DNA of 64,000 nt from Candidatus Zixiibacteriota bacterium (GCA_022614805.1 JAKEHY010000025.1:5098-69097), one strand, 5' to 3'; numbered from the stretch's first letter, positions 33,007 through 42,131 are shown. Program-made: numbers and translations. The notes: generated by a model from the letters alone, not told the origin.

Positions 33007-33585
33007 ATGGGCGGGCCAAAATCAAACTGGGGCAAAAAACTTCTCCTTACCGCTGTGGGAACGTTTATTGTCCAGACTGCCCCGACCATAGCGCAAGATT
33101 ATTACAACCCCAAATCCGAAAAAGCCGCCGAAGTCCTTTCCTTCTTCGGCACGGCCGTGCCGGTCGCTTTCGGCGTCTGGCAGGTGAGCCGGGAAAGCAA
33201 CAACGACTACGGCTCTTTCGTGGCCGCCGGGGGCTTGATATTGGGACCGGCTGCGGGCTATTTCTACGCCGATATGCCCCGGCGGGGACTGATTGGAATG
33301 GGAATTCGAACAATTTTATTCACTGGAACCCTAATCACGGCAGCCGCCGTGGATAATTCGACAAGCCTCAAACATTTTGACCGGACAAAAGAGGCCGGGG
33401 AAGTCCTCACGGTCCTTGTTGTAGGCACGAGCGCCGTTGCTTTGGCTGCACTCGTAGATATCTTATCGGTTAGGGAAGCGGTCAAAAAGCAGAACCAAAA
33501 ACTTTACTACTGCGATTTTACTCTCCTTCCGGCATATTTTACGCAGCACCAAGCGGGCAGCCTGCAACTGCGGCTTGCGTTCTAA
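33007..33585 (+). CDS. Putative exported or membrane protein of unknown function
   Basis: The 192-residue product begins with a signal-like stretch (KKLLLTAVGTFIVQTAPTIAQ) and has further hydrophobic segments (TAVPVAFGVWQV, GGLILGPAAGYFYA, GIRTILFTGTLITAAAV, VLVVGTSAVALAALVDILS). The C-terminus (TQHQAGSLQLRLAF) ends in a Phe, as in outer-membrane proteins. No family recognised. Confidence 0.5.
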   Translation: MGGPKSNWGKKLLLTAVGTFIVQTAPTIAQDYYNPKSEKAAEVLSFFGTAVPVAFGVWQVSRESNNDYGSFVAAGGLILGPAAGYFYADMPRRGLIGMGIRTILFTGTLITAAAVDNSTSLKHFDRTKEAGEVLTVLVVGTSAVALAALVDILSVREAVKKQNQKLYYCDFTLLPAYFTQHQAGSLQLRLAF

Positions 33586-33601
33586 TTTTTCATTAACGAT
33601 T

Positions 33602-33670
33602 AAACCGCTTAGTCCCCCGGCTTCTGCCGGGGGGATTGGCATTCCCAGGGGCAGAAGCCCCTGGGCTAAA
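33602..33670. repeat. Double-hairpin repeat, second copy
   Basis: Starts AAACCGCTTAGTCCCCCGG, then CTTCTG, CCGGGGGG, and a second hairpin CAGGGGC/AGAAG/CCCCTGGG. The first copy is inside the MITE-like element at 31448-31513, with matched changes in the hairpin bases (TTC to CTC). Confidence 0.7.
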
Positions 33671-33739
33671 CTCTCTCGTTTTCCGAATCTCAAAAAATAT
33701 CTACTTGACGGTTCATTGTAACCGGCCTTAATTAAAATC

Positions 33740-34348
33740 GTGCCGATTTTATCCGCGTTGGTGCTGGCCTCCGGCCTTCTGACCGATTCCCCTCCGCCCG
33801 ATTTCCAACTGCAAAACTTGAAAAAAGAGCCCGCCAAGCTTTCGGACTACAGCGGCAAAATCACAGTCTTGAATTTCTGGGCCACCTGGTGCGTCCCCTG
33901 CCGCAAGGAAATGCCCCTTTTCGTGGAATTGCAGAACGAGTACGGCCCTAAGGGGGTGCAGTTCATCGCCGCCTCGACCGACCCCGCCAGAGATAGAAAA
34001 AAAGTGGAAAAGTTTACCCAAAAATACGGCCTCAACTTTCCCGTCTGGACCGGCGCGCGGCCCGAAGAGCAAATTGCCTTTCACCTGGGCACTTCCCTGC
34101 CGGCAACGGTCATTTTAGACACCAACGGACAACCGGTTTTTCGCATAATCGGCGAAGCCCAGCGCGATTCGCTCGTTTTGCGGCTGAATTGGCTGCTTTC
34201 CGACCGAAAAGCGCCAATGCCGGGGGAAATCGTTTTGCCCCCCGGAATCACGCCGGAGCATTGGAAGGAACACGAACTGGGAGAAGAAGAGGATGAGCAC
34301 GAGCACGAACAACACGCCCAAACCCCGGGGTCGGAGGTCCCCAGCTGA
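33740..34348 (+). CDS. TlpA/ResA-like thioredoxin-fold protein
   Basis: The 202-residue product has a short signal-like N-terminus (MPILSALVLASGLL) and a thioredoxin fold of the AhpC/TSA-TlpA type with the active site FWATWCVPCRKEMP at about residues 46-59, cis-Pro in TSLPATVIL, and DTNGQPVFR. Such proteins reduce disulfides in the envelope, for example in cytochrome c maturation. The last 30 residues are rich in Glu and His (EHELGEEEDEHEHEQHAQ), a possible metal-binding tail. The start is GTG 33740; no better one exists. Confidence 0.8.
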   Translation: MPILSALVLASGLLTDSPPPDFQLQNLKKEPAKLSDYSGKITVLNFWATWCVPCRKEMPLFVELQNEYGPKGVQFIAASTDPARDRKKVEKFTQKYGLNFPVWTGARPEEQIAFHLGTSLPATVILDTNGQPVFRIIGEAQRDSLVLRLNWLLSDRKAPMPGEIVLPPGITPEHWKEHELGEEEDEHEHEQHAQTPGSEVPS

Positions 34349-34396
34349 CCCCTCTGACCCGGCGAGGGTCGGGCGGTCCGTGGGACTGCCGGGGAT

Positions 34397-34909
34397 TTGG
34401 AGGGGCGCTGGATTGCCGCCGTGCGGGTGATTCCGGACGCCGTCAAGCGGGCCCGGTGGCGCAATACGCTCCAGTTCCGGTTTCTGCCGACCCTCTCCGC
34501 CGGAGTTGAATTGAATCTCCTCTCGGAAAAAGAAATCGCCAACCCACTGGCGAACTGGCTGGCGGTAACGGAAACCAAAACCCGCCCGGCCTTGATTTTC
34601 GGCACCAGCTCCGACCGCATCGGCACCCCCACCGGCCAATCCTTCTTCGGAACGCTAAGCAAGGATTTAAAATCCCACACTGGGATTCCGATTGCCCCCT
34701 ATGCCGGCGTGACCTACGGCACCTACGAGGACAAATGGCGCCCAATCGGCGGGGTAAATATCCGCTTCCCGCATAACTTCTCGTCCTTGATAATTTTCGA
34801 CGGCGTCAAACTCCACCCCACCGCCGGCTGGTCGTACAGGAATTTCACCTTCACCTTCCTCCTCGCCGCCGGCCAAGACCCGGGCCTCGCCGCAAGCGTT
34901 GCGTTTTAA
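34397..34909 (+). CDS. Beta-barrel-like protein lacking a signal peptide
   Basis: The 170-residue frame (TTG start; an in-frame stop lies at 34355-34357) is rich in amphipathic strands (NTLQFRFLPTLSAGVELNLL, PIAPYAGVTYGTYED, GWSYRNFTFTFLLAAG) and ends in a Phe (ASVAF), as outer-membrane barrels do. No signal peptide can be read, so it may have lost its start or be a decayed barrel gene. It ends eight bases before the FkbM start codon. Confidence 0.45.
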   Translation: MEGRWIAAVRVIPDAVKRARWRNTLQFRFLPTLSAGVELNLLSEKEIANPLANWLAVTETKTRPALIFGTSSDRIGTPTGQSFFGTLSKDLKSHTGIPIAPYAGVTYGTYEDKWRPIGGVNIRFPHNFSSLIIFDGVKLHPTAGWSYRNFTFTFLLAAGQDPGLAASVAF

Positions 34910-34916
34910 TCTGACA

Positions 34917-35774
34917 ATGGGATTGCGCAATTGGGTGTTCTCGACCGCTCGTAAAACTCTTCGCGGTCTGTCCGGCCGGGGACTGGGCACGCTTGGACCG
35001 GCCCGGGCGGCTTATGCTTTGTTCTTCAAATATCTACGCCCGGCGGTTGAAATCAACGGCTACAAAATGTATATCAACCCGCACGACATGGTGGTTTCCA
35101 AAAAACTGGTTTTCGACAATGCCTGGGAGCCGTTCGAAACCGAAATTTTCATGCGGGAAATCAAACCGGGGGACGTGGTTTTGGATATCGGCGCAAACAT
35201 CGGCTACTATACCCTTCTGGCCGCCAAGCTGGTCGGCCCGACGGGCCGTGTGTACGCTTTCGAGCCGGAGCCGGTCAATTTCGAGCTGTTGAAAAAGAAT
35301 GTGCAGGCCAATGGATTCACCAACGTAATTCTGGAACAAAAAGCGGTCTCCAATCAAACCGGCAGATTGAAGTTGTACGTTAGCGACCAGAATAAGGGAG
35401 ACCACCAAATATACGCTTCCGGGGAAAGCCGCTCTTTCGTCGAAATAGAGGCGGTGCGGTTGGATGATTACTTCCGGGACTATACGGCGGCCATCCACGT
35501 CGTTAAAATGGATATCCAGGGCGCGGAAGGTTTCGCGCTGGAAGGAATGGAAAAACTTCTGAATAAATTTCCAAAGCTGAAGCTTCTCACCGAGTTTTGC
35601 CCGGAAAGGTTGAAAGCTTGCGGAATCGACCCGCGGGAATATCTCGATCGCTTGAAGGCCTGCGGCTTTCACCTGCAAAAAATCGACGACCATAGAGGCC
35701 GGGTGGAGGCCGCAAGCGCCGAAAACCTGTTGCAAATGTCCGCGCCCGAAACTAACTTGTTGTGCACAAAATGA
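34917..35774 (+). CDS. FkbM-family SAM-dependent methyltransferase, paralog 2
   Basis: The 285-residue product (ATG 34917; a TTG six codons earlier is less likely) carries VVLDIGANIGYYTLLA, FEPEPVNFELLKKNV, and HVVKMDIQGAEGFALEGM. It matches the product of 28188-29057 over its whole length, including the N-terminal region with AVEINGYKMYINPHDMVVSKKL. It is followed 55 bases later by a membrane glycosyltransferase, which supports a role in O-methylating a cell-surface glycan. Confidence 0.8.
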   Translation: MGLRNWVFSTARKTLRGLSGRGLGTLGPARAAYALFFKYLRPAVEINGYKMYINPHDMVVSKKLVFDNAWEPFETEIFMREIKPGDVVLDIGANIGYYTLLAAKLVGPTGRVYAFEPEPVNFELLKKNVQANGFTNVILEQKAVSNQTGRLKLYVSDQNKGDHQIYASGESRSFVEIEAVRLDDYFRDYTAAIHVVKMDIQGAEGFALEGMEKLLNKFPKLKLLTEFCPERLKACGIDPREYLDRLKACGFHLQKIDDHRGRVEAASAENLLQMSAPETNLLCTK

Positions 35775-35829
35775 ATTTCCCGAGTAATTCTCTTCTGTCC
35801 CCGTTCGATTTCCGAAACTCCGTTTACGG

Positions 35830-37449
35830 ATGAAATTGGAAACGCGTATGACAGGCCCGTCCCTCTCCGCCGGGGAAAAACCGGATCTTCCCGGGTTCAT
35901 TTTATGGGTCCTCTCTGCGGTTGCCGCCGTTTTCTTCATTTTTTTCGGCATTGCCCACACTTTCGGAATGGATGAAGCCTGCAGCGTTCATATAGCCATC
36001 GGTTCCCCCTCCCAGATTGTCAGAAACATTTCCGAAAACAGCCACACCCCCCCGCTCTATTACTTTTTGCTTGCCGGCTGGATGAAACTGTTCGGTATTG
36101 GAGAAGTTGCCACTCGGATTCTTTCCGGCCTGTTTTTCATCCTCAGCCTGCCCGCCATCTACGCGCTCGGCAGACGGCTGTATGACCCGAAAACCGGAGC
36201 GCTGGGCGCGTTTCTTTACCTCATCAGCCCCATTGCCATCGGCCAGTCGCAAAACGCGCGGATGTATTCCCTGCTCGGGTTTTTGACCATCCTTTCACTG
36301 CTCTATTTTTTCAAATTGGTCAACGCCAAATCCCCCCGCAAATGGGATGGGGTGCTGTATGCCGCCGCTACCGCTGCCGGCATCTTCACACATTACTGGT
36401 TTTTCTTCGTAGTCGCATCGCAGGTTGCCACCACCCTTCTGCTTTTCCGGGGGCCCTCGCTCAAATGGATCGGAGCCGCTGTTGCAGCCGCCGGGCTCTC
36501 CTTCTTGCCCTGGGTTCCCTCGCTTTTGAAACAAATGGCGAATGGCGGCGCCTACTGGTGGATTCCCAAACCGGACGCCCTTCTTTTCTTCTCTTCTTTT
36601 CTCGGATTTTATGGCGGAGGAAAACAAGGCTTGCCGGTTTTTGCCGCTTTCTTGTTTCTCGTTTTGTTGTCGTTTCATAATTTTAAGCCGCGCCTTGCTT
36701 CCTTGGTTTCGCTGAAACGGTTTTTGGCGCAAAAAAATACTCTATCCCTCGTCTTGCTGTCCGCAATTGCCCTTTTAATCCCGCTCCTGATTTCGCTGGA
36801 AAAACCGATTTTTGCGCCCAACAAATACACCGTAATCGCCCTTCCGCCCTTCGCTTTGTTCGTCGCTGCGCTGTTGAGCCGGTTTGGCAGCCAGATTTTA
36901 GTTCTGGTGTTTTGCTATGCCCTCCTGGGAACGGTAGTCGCGGCATATGCGCATAGAAAAACCCGCTTTCACGAACACACGGATCAATCGACCGCCGACT
37001 ACTTGATTAAACACGCCGCGGACGGCGATGTTTTGCTTTTTGCCGGGGCCAGCCGGTCGGCTCTAGAGTATTACTTGCGCCTTCGGAAGCCGCCAAAAAG
37101 CTTCGTCAAACTGTCATTCCCCGTTGAAATGGCCGCGCACCCTTGCTGGATGAATCGGGAGGACACCCTAAGCCGGCTGCCGCTGCTGACAAGGGAGGCG
37201 GACAGTTTGGCGGCTGCGTTGGACTCTGCTTTGGTACGGAAAGAACGGAAGGTCTGGCTTATTTACGGCTTTTACGGGGAAATCGACGGGGCCATCCGCG
37301 CCGGCCTCGATCGCCGCTTTCAACTCTTGCAGGAAAAAAATCTGGAAAATGCCTATTATACTTTTTACAAAAAAATCGCCGTCTTTCAAAAACCGAGGGT
37401 TCATTCATTTCATCAACCGACAACCCCGCAAAAAAAGCAAAACCACTGA
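35830..37449 (+). CDS. Integral membrane glycosyltransferase (GT39-like)
   Basis: The 539-residue product has a first membrane span at about 23-43 and the loop FGMDEACSVHIAIG with an acidic pair in the position of the GT39/PMT catalytic DE, then ENSHTPPLYYFLLAGWMKLFG. About ten membrane helices follow, and a soluble C-terminal part of about 150 residues (from HEHTDQSTADYLIKHA). It probably moves a sugar from a polyprenyl-phosphate donor to a periplasmic acceptor. Its stop codon overlaps the likely start of the GT4 gene. Confidence 0.8.
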   Translation: MKLETRMTGPSLSAGEKPDLPGFILWVLSAVAAVFFIFFGIAHTFGMDEACSVHIAIGSPSQIVRNISENSHTPPLYYFLLAGWMKLFGIGEVATRILSGLFFILSLPAIYALGRRLYDPKTGALGAFLYLISPIAIGQSQNARMYSLLGFLTILSLLYFFKLVNAKSPRKWDGVLYAAATAAGIFTHYWFFFVVASQVATTLLLFRGPSLKWIGAAVAAAGLSFLPWVPSLLKQMANGGAYWWIPKPDALLFFSSFLGFYGGGKQGLPVFAAFLFLVLLSFHNFKPRLASLVSLKRFLAQKNTLSLVLLSAIALLIPLLISLEKPIFAPNKYTVIALPPFALFVAALLSRFGSQILVLVFCYALLGTVVAAYAHRKTRFHEHTDQSTADYLIKHAADGDVLLFAGASRSALEYYLRLRKPPKSFVKLSFPVEMAAHPCWMNREDTLSRLPLLTREADSLAAALDSALVRKERKVWLIYGFYGEIDGAIRAGLDRRFQLLQEKNLENAYYTFYKKIAVFQKPRVHSFHQPTTPQKKQNH

Positions 37450-38609
37450 CTGCCTCCTCCGGCCGTCCTCTAAAAATTGCCTTTCTCACCTCCGGCGATG
37501 CGGCGAATAAAAAACACTGGTCCGGCAGTCCGTACTACATGGCCCGGGCCTTGGAAAAAAACGTTGGGGAAGTCGTTTTTCTCGGCCCCGTCCGGCTGAA
37601 AAGAAAGTGGCTGGGTAAACTGGCCAATCGGACCGCCCGGATGTTCGCAAAGCAGTACGACTACACCCACAACACTTTCATGTCCAAAGCCTACGCCCGG
37701 TCTTTTGCCCGCAAGCTGGCTGGACAAAACTTCGATTTTATCTTCGCCCCGGCCGCCTCGACCGAAATCGCTTTTCTGGAAACGAAACTTCCCATTCTTT
37801 ATAGCTCCGATACGACCTTCGAGTTGATGGTAAATTATTACCCCGGTTTTAGCCGCTTGCTTCCATATTCGATCCGGGAGGGAAACTTCGTAGAACGGAA
37901 AGCGGTGAACAAAGCCGCTCTGCTGATTTACCCCACCGACTGGGCCGCCCGTTCGGCGGTCGAGGACTACGGTGCTGACCCGAAGAAGGTGCACGTCGTT
38001 CCCTACGGAGCCAACCTGGATGAAGTACCGGAACGGGAAAAGGTTTTGCAAAGAAAAAAATCCGAGCGATGTCGGCTGCTTTTTTTGGGTGTGAACTGGG
38101 AGCGTAAAGGGGGGCCGATTGCCTTCGAAACACTCTCGCAGTTGGAAAAAACCGGAATCCCGGCGGAGTTGACGGTCTGCGGCTGCACGCCGCCGGCCTC
38201 CTTTTCGCACCAGAAAATGCGGGTCATTCCGTTCCTGGACAAAAACGACCCGGCTCAAAGCAGGCAATTAGCCGACCTTTTTTGGGAGTCCGATTTTCTG
38301 CTACTGCCCACTCGCTACGAATGCTATGGAGTGGTGTTTTGCGAGGCGGCTGCCTTCGGCCTGCCAGTGATAACCACCGATACGGGAGGTGTCTCGAGCG
38401 TGATTCGGAATGGAGAGAACGGATATATGCTCCCGTACGAGGCCGGCGGCGCCGACTACGCCCGGCTGATTGCTGAAATTTACGGTGACAACACCCGCTA
38501 CTATGAACTCGTTCGCAAAAGCAGGCAAGCGTTTGAAGAGCGGCTGAACTGGGACTTCTGGGCTCAAACGGTGAGGCGGCTGATTTCCCAAAAATTCGGC
38601 CTCCGATAG
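37446..38609 (+). CDS. GT4-family (GT-B) glycosyltransferase, start codon uncertain
   Basis: The protein has the GT-B layout: an N-terminal domain starting LKIAFLTSGDAANKKHWSGSPYYMARAL and a C-terminal domain with RLLFLGVNWERKGG, LTVCGC and the family E-x7-E region TRYECYGVVFCEAAAFGLPVITT. No ATG, GTG or TTG fits before the first strand. A CTG at 37446 overlaps the TGA of the upstream gene (CTGA), which would mimic the common ATGA coupling; I use it as the likely start, giving about 387 residues. It lacks membrane segments and probably uses a nucleotide sugar in the cytoplasm. Confidence 0.7.
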   Translation: MTASSGRPLKIAFLTSGDAANKKHWSGSPYYMARALEKNVGEVVFLGPVRLKRKWLGKLANRTARMFAKQYDYTHNTFMSKAYARSFARKLAGQNFDFIFAPAASTEIAFLETKLPILYSSDTTFELMVNYYPGFSRLLPYSIREGNFVERKAVNKAALLIYPTDWAARSAVEDYGADPKKVHVVPYGANLDEVPEREKVLQRKKSERCRLLFLGVNWERKGGPIAFETLSQLEKTGIPAELTVCGCTPPASFSHQKMRVIPFLDKNDPAQSRQLADLFWESDFLLLPTRYECYGVVFCEAAAFGLPVITTDTGGVSSVIRNGENGYMLPYEAGGADYARLIAEIYGDNTRYYELVRKSRQAFEERLNWDFWAQTVRRLISQKFGLR

Positions 38610-38628
38610 GGCCTTGCGCATTCAAAAC

Positions 38629-38650
38629 AAAAAAAGCGGCTTCCGCCGCC
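38629..38650 (-). terminator. Intrinsic terminator of the zinc-ribbon/TPR gene
   Basis: On the minus strand GGCGGC, loop GGAA, GCCGC, then seven T. It lies 21 bases after the stop codon at 38671. Confidence 0.8.
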
Positions 38651-38670
38651 TTCGGCATCCGTCAAGCCCC

Positions 38671-40812
38671 TTATTCCCGGACGGAAAGCTCCGCCAAAAC
38701 CCGCGACCAGTCCCGGTGGTTTTTCAACGTGGACAACTCCGACGGGGTGGCCAGCTTCATAAAACTGTCATAGGCGGCCTGCGCTTTCCTTTTATTGTTG
38801 GACTGGATGTAACTCAAGACCAAATAGCCGTGAATCATCGCCGGCTTGCTGCTGGAGCCAAGCGCCTTCTCAAACGCACGGGCGGCGTCCTTAAACTGCC
38901 TTTCCTGGTATTCCAGCTTCCCCAAAGCGAAAAAGCCGTCCAGCGAACCGCCGAACTTTTTGGTATGCTCCTGAAAAGTTTCCCGCGCCGCTTTCGTGTT
39001 TCCCATCGCCACGTACAAATTCCCCAGCTCCATAAGCGCCCCCCCCTGGTTCGGGTCCGCTTCCAGAACTTTCAGGTACAGCTCCTCCGCCTTTGGATAC
39101 GAACCCTGCTGGGCATAAATTCGGGCCGCTTTCGTAAAATAAGTGTTGCCGGAGCGGACCTCCTGTTTTCCCCAATACGCCTCTCCCAAAAGGGTGTGGG
39201 CGGCGGCCGAGCCGGGACGGATTTTTACCGCCTCGGAAAGGGCCGTTACCGCCCTGGAGTAATCGTTTTTGGCCAAATAATTTTCCCCTTCTTTCAAATA
39301 ATCCTCGAACCCTTTGCGCACCGGCTGCTCGGAGACGGTCGGGACCGTTTTTTCGGGAACCAAAGCCACCCGCACCCGGTTCATCTGTCCCGGTTTCAAC
39401 TCCACCGGGTTCTGCCAGTCCTGATAACGCTCCCGCTTGACGGAAAGAGTGTGCCGCCCCGCCGGCAAATCCTTGAAAATTCCCCCGCTCCCCAACGACT
39501 GGCCGTCCAGGTACGCTTCCGCATCCGCGGGCTCAACCGAAAGGGTCAATCCGGCCAAACGCGGCTCCGGCGCCGGCGGCGTTTCCGGCTGGGAGGGGAG
39601 AGCCGGCTTCGGCTCCACCACCGGAATCTGGCTCAAAATCTCCTCCTGGGTGGGCTGCAGGGTGATAATTATCGGGGCAATCCCCCCCTTGGTTACCTCC
39701 ACCTGGGCCCTTCCCTCCAACCCCGCCCCTTCCGCCAGCAGGTTGTAGCTGCCGGGCGGCAGCTCTGGCATAACGAAAAACCCGGCCTCGTTGGCGATGG
39801 CGCTTTCCCCTCTTTCCAAGAGGCGCACACGGGCGCCGGGAAAAGTGGAACGGGTGCGGCTGTCCAGGGCCAGCCCGGCGATGCCGCCTGGTGACGGGCG
39901 GGAAACCACCCACAAAAGCGCCCCCGCCAGAAGCAGCATCACCATCGGCAAAACGTAAACCCATCTCCCCCCGCCGGCCGAACCGGGCTTTTCTCTCAAA
40001 ACGTAAATCCGGTCCTTGAATGTCAGTTCCTCTCCGGAAGCCAGGTGGGCGCCGCCGACTAAGTGAATGTGCGTGCCTGAAAAATAGGCGATTCCCCGCG
40101 CCACGGAGGTGGGGGATGGACGGTCGTTTGGGACAGATTCACCGCCGCTCGGCGGAGCGGAGCGCCCTCCCCGCGCGCTCATCGGCAAATCGTTTCGCTT
40201 GCGCTCGATTTTGGGGGAAAGGGTGGAAGCGGCCGATTCGCGGACAGCTCCCCCGGAGGTCGTTTTCCGCGCCGCATCCAGTTCCAACAAAAGCGCCCGG
40301 CGCTCCTCGGCCGAAAGGTAGCTTTTCGGCCCGCCCCCTGATTCTTCGTGGGGCGACGAGCCGGTCGAACCGCCTTTTTCGATGGCGGCCGAAAGGGTCT
40401 CCGGCTCCTCCTTGGCGGTTTCGGGGACGGCGAACCCCTCGCTCAAAGGGGATTCGCTGAAGGCCAAGGGCTCCTCGTCCGCCGGGGCGGGTTGGGGCGC
40501 GGCCGGAGCCGTTTCATTGTCAGGGTTGGCTTCGGCCTTATTTGGATTGGCTTCGGGTTCCTCCGGAGTGGTTCCGACCTTGTCCGTGTCCTCCTCACTT
40601 TTTTCCGGGCCGGTTTTTCCGCCCGGTTCGGAAAGCTTCACAACGCTCACCCGCTGGGTGTCCCCTTCGAGGGTCAACTCCCCTTTTTCCGCCTCCGGCC
40701 CCTCCCCGGCCAGCCCCACCTCCCTGCCTTCCCGGGCGGAAGCTTCGCAGGCCGGGCAAAAAACTTTCCCTTCTTCGTGGATGGTAATACCGCAGCTTTT
40801 GCAAATGTTCAT
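38671..40812 (-). CDS. Membrane-anchored zinc-ribbon, PEGA and TPR protein
   Basis: The 713-residue product starts at ATG 40812 behind GGGGGAGAG. It has an N-terminal zinc ribbon (CKSCGITIHEEGKVFCPAC, residues 4-22), a long acidic low-complexity region (about 30-230), a segment that resembles an FHA-like or Yop-type strand set (IHLVGGAHLASGEELTFKDRIYVL), one membrane span at about residue 290 (MVMLLLAGALLWVVS), a carboxypeptidase-regulatory-like domain, a PEGA domain (LSVEPADAEAYLDGQSLGSGGIF), and five or six TPR repeats to the end. The layout suggests an envelope assembly or signalling scaffold with the TPRs outside the membrane. Zinc ligands are intact. Confidence 0.75.
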   Translation of the reverse strand: MNICKSCGITIHEEGKVFCPACEASAREGREVGLAGEGPEAEKGELTLEGDTQRVSVVKLSEPGGKTGPEKSEEDTDKVGTTPEEPEANPNKAEANPDNETAPAAPQPAPADEEPLAFSESPLSEGFAVPETAKEEPETLSAAIEKGGSTGSSPHEESGGGPKSYLSAEERRALLLELDAARKTTSGGAVRESAASTLSPKIERKRNDLPMSARGGRSAPPSGGESVPNDRPSPTSVARGIAYFSGTHIHLVGGAHLASGEELTFKDRIYVLREKPGSAGGGRWVYVLPMVMLLLAGALLWVVSRPSPGGIAGLALDSRTRSTFPGARVRLLERGESAIANEAGFFVMPELPPGSYNLLAEGAGLEGRAQVEVTKGGIAPIIITLQPTQEEILSQIPVVEPKPALPSQPETPPAPEPRLAGLTLSVEPADAEAYLDGQSLGSGGIFKDLPAGRHTLSVKRERYQDWQNPVELKPGQMNRVRVALVPEKTVPTVSEQPVRKGFEDYLKEGENYLAKNDYSRAVTALSEAVKIRPGSAAAHTLLGEAYWGKQEVRSGNTYFTKAARIYAQQGSYPKAEELYLKVLEADPNQGGALMELGNLYVAMGNTKAARETFQEHTKKFGGSLDGFFALGKLEYQERQFKDAARAFEKALGSSSKPAMIHGYLVLSYIQSNNKRKAQAAYDSFMKLATPSELSTLKNHRDWSRVLAELSVRE

Positions 40813-40868
40813 CTCTCCCCCACCGTTCCCTTTGAGTATCGGAAAAAAAAGGCTTATCTTTAACCGGG

Positions 40869-41429
40869 ATGAAAATTGGGACGGTTTACCTTCCGGTCCT
40901 GCTGCTGGCCGGCCTCTTTTTAACCTGCCGGAGGCAAAAAACGGACTCGCAGTCCGCCGTTGCCCCCCCGGCCGCCGCACCCGCCTCCTCCGGGCTGGAA
41001 CTTAAAGACCGCCTAAGTGAGGGAAAGGAGTTTCCCCGTTTGAGCGTGGCCGACCATCTGGGAAACCGTTACAATTTGTATGCTCTTTTATCCAAACCGA
41101 AAAACGTCGTGCTCTTGGTGGATGCCCACTGCCCCGCCTGCGCCGAGGAGGCCGAAACTCTGCAGCGCTTCGCTTTGCGAAGGCCGGACTTGAACGTGCT
41201 GGGTATTTCAAAAGACTCTCTTTCGGCGGTTCTGGCCTTCAAAAAGCGCCACGGCCTGGTTTTTCCGATTTTGCTGGACGTGGAAGAAAAACTGGTGCCG
41301 GACTACCGGCGGGTGACTTTTCCGACCTTGATTTTGGTGGGGCCGGACAAAAGAATAATCAAACTGTACGAAGGGGGAATTCCCCCGGCAGAAGCGGGGG
41401 TGTTGCTGCAAACCCTTTTGGGGAATTAG
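40869..41429 (+). CDS. Thioredoxin-like lipoprotein or exported peroxiredoxin-type protein
   Basis: The 186-residue product has a signal peptide ending LFLTCRR, so Cys20 may be lipidated although Thr at -1 is unusual. After a Pro/Ala linker comes a TlpA/AhpC-like thioredoxin fold with a HCPACAEEAE active site (about 85-95), the strand LNVLGISKDSL and the cis-Pro strand VTFPTLILVGPDKR. It would act as a thiol reductant in the envelope. It diverges from the zinc-ribbon/TPR gene across 56 bases. Confidence 0.75.
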   Translation: MKIGTVYLPVLLLAGLFLTCRRQKTDSQSAVAPPAAAPASSGLELKDRLSEGKEFPRLSVADHLGNRYNLYALLSKPKNVVLLVDAHCPACAEEAETLQRFALRRPDLNVLGISKDSLSAVLAFKKRHGLVFPILLDVEEKLVPDYRRVTFPTLILVGPDKRIIKLYEGGIPPAEAGVLLQTLLGN

Positions 41430-41480
41430 CCGGCGGGGCGCACCAAACTTTCCCTGGCCGGGCAGGCGCCCGAAAGCGGG

Positions 41481-42131
41481 CTACCCTTTCCGTTTCGGTT
41501 TGGAAGGAACCGACGGTTTGGCCGGCTTTTTATCCGGTGCGGCCGCCCCGCCATCCCCCAGGCGAACGACGGCCGGATAAATGGGCGCCCCTTGCGGGGT
41601 AACGAATTCGAGGTTGGGCTGCATGCTGACGGTGGCCACCGAACGGATGGAAATCGGACGGGATGCGGGCGCCCGGAAAAACATCTTCATCACCAGCCCG
41701 TTCCCCGGGCTCATGGAAGGGGCCCCCGCCGAGAGAGCCGAAAAAAGCCCCACGACGACCGTATTGGCCACCTTGGTGGATTTGTTGACCAGCTTGGTCT
41801 GAAAGAAATCGATGCGCGTCCCGGCCAGGCTGATGGAATCAAACTTCATTAAGGAATCGTGGCGGATGGGGAAGGTGAAGGCGAAAAGGGATTCGTCGTT
41901 GAAAACGTGGAAGTGCAAAACCCACTCCCCCTCCTTGGCCCCTTTTTGCAGGTCCAGAAACAAAGTATCAGCGGCTCCCAGGGAATCCCGCACGGCGGGG
42001 GGCAAAAACGGCACCTCGCCGGGCTTGAGCTGGGTTAATAGGGTTAAAGGGTCTTTTTTCTCTTTCTCTTGAGCAAAAACAAAAACGAAAGCCCCCACCA
42101 AAAGAATTACTGCCAAACCAATCTTGCGCAT
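41481..42131 (-). CDS. Exported protein of unknown function
   Basis: The 216-residue product starts at ATG 42131 with AGGAGG upstream. After the signal peptide (MRKIGLAVILLVGAFVFVFAQ) comes a domain with the order of strands found in the cohesin-like family domains (LHFHVFNDESLFAFTFPIRHD, MKFDSISLAGTRIDFFQ, GNGLVMKMFF, VMQPNLEFVTP by parts). Unlike those proteins it lacks a dockerin-like tail and ends in a basic low-complexity stretch (KPAKPSVPSKPKRKG). Function unknown. Confidence 0.6.
   Translation of the reverse strand: MRKIGLAVILLVGAFVFVFAQEKEKKDPLTLLTQLKPGEVPFLPPAVRDSLGAADTLFLDLQKGAKEGEWVLHFHVFNDESLFAFTFPIRHDSLMKFDSISLAGTRIDFFQTKLVNKSTKVANTVVVGLFSALSAGAPSMSPGNGLVMKMFFRAPASRPISIRSVATVSMQPNLEFVTPQGAPIYPAVVRLGDGGAAAPDKKPAKPSVPSKPKRKG

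Noticed and set aside
37143-37445. Long upstream extension of the GT4 glycosyltransferase frame
   Set aside because: It lies inside the membrane glycosyltransferase gene in another frame and shows no protein-like pattern.
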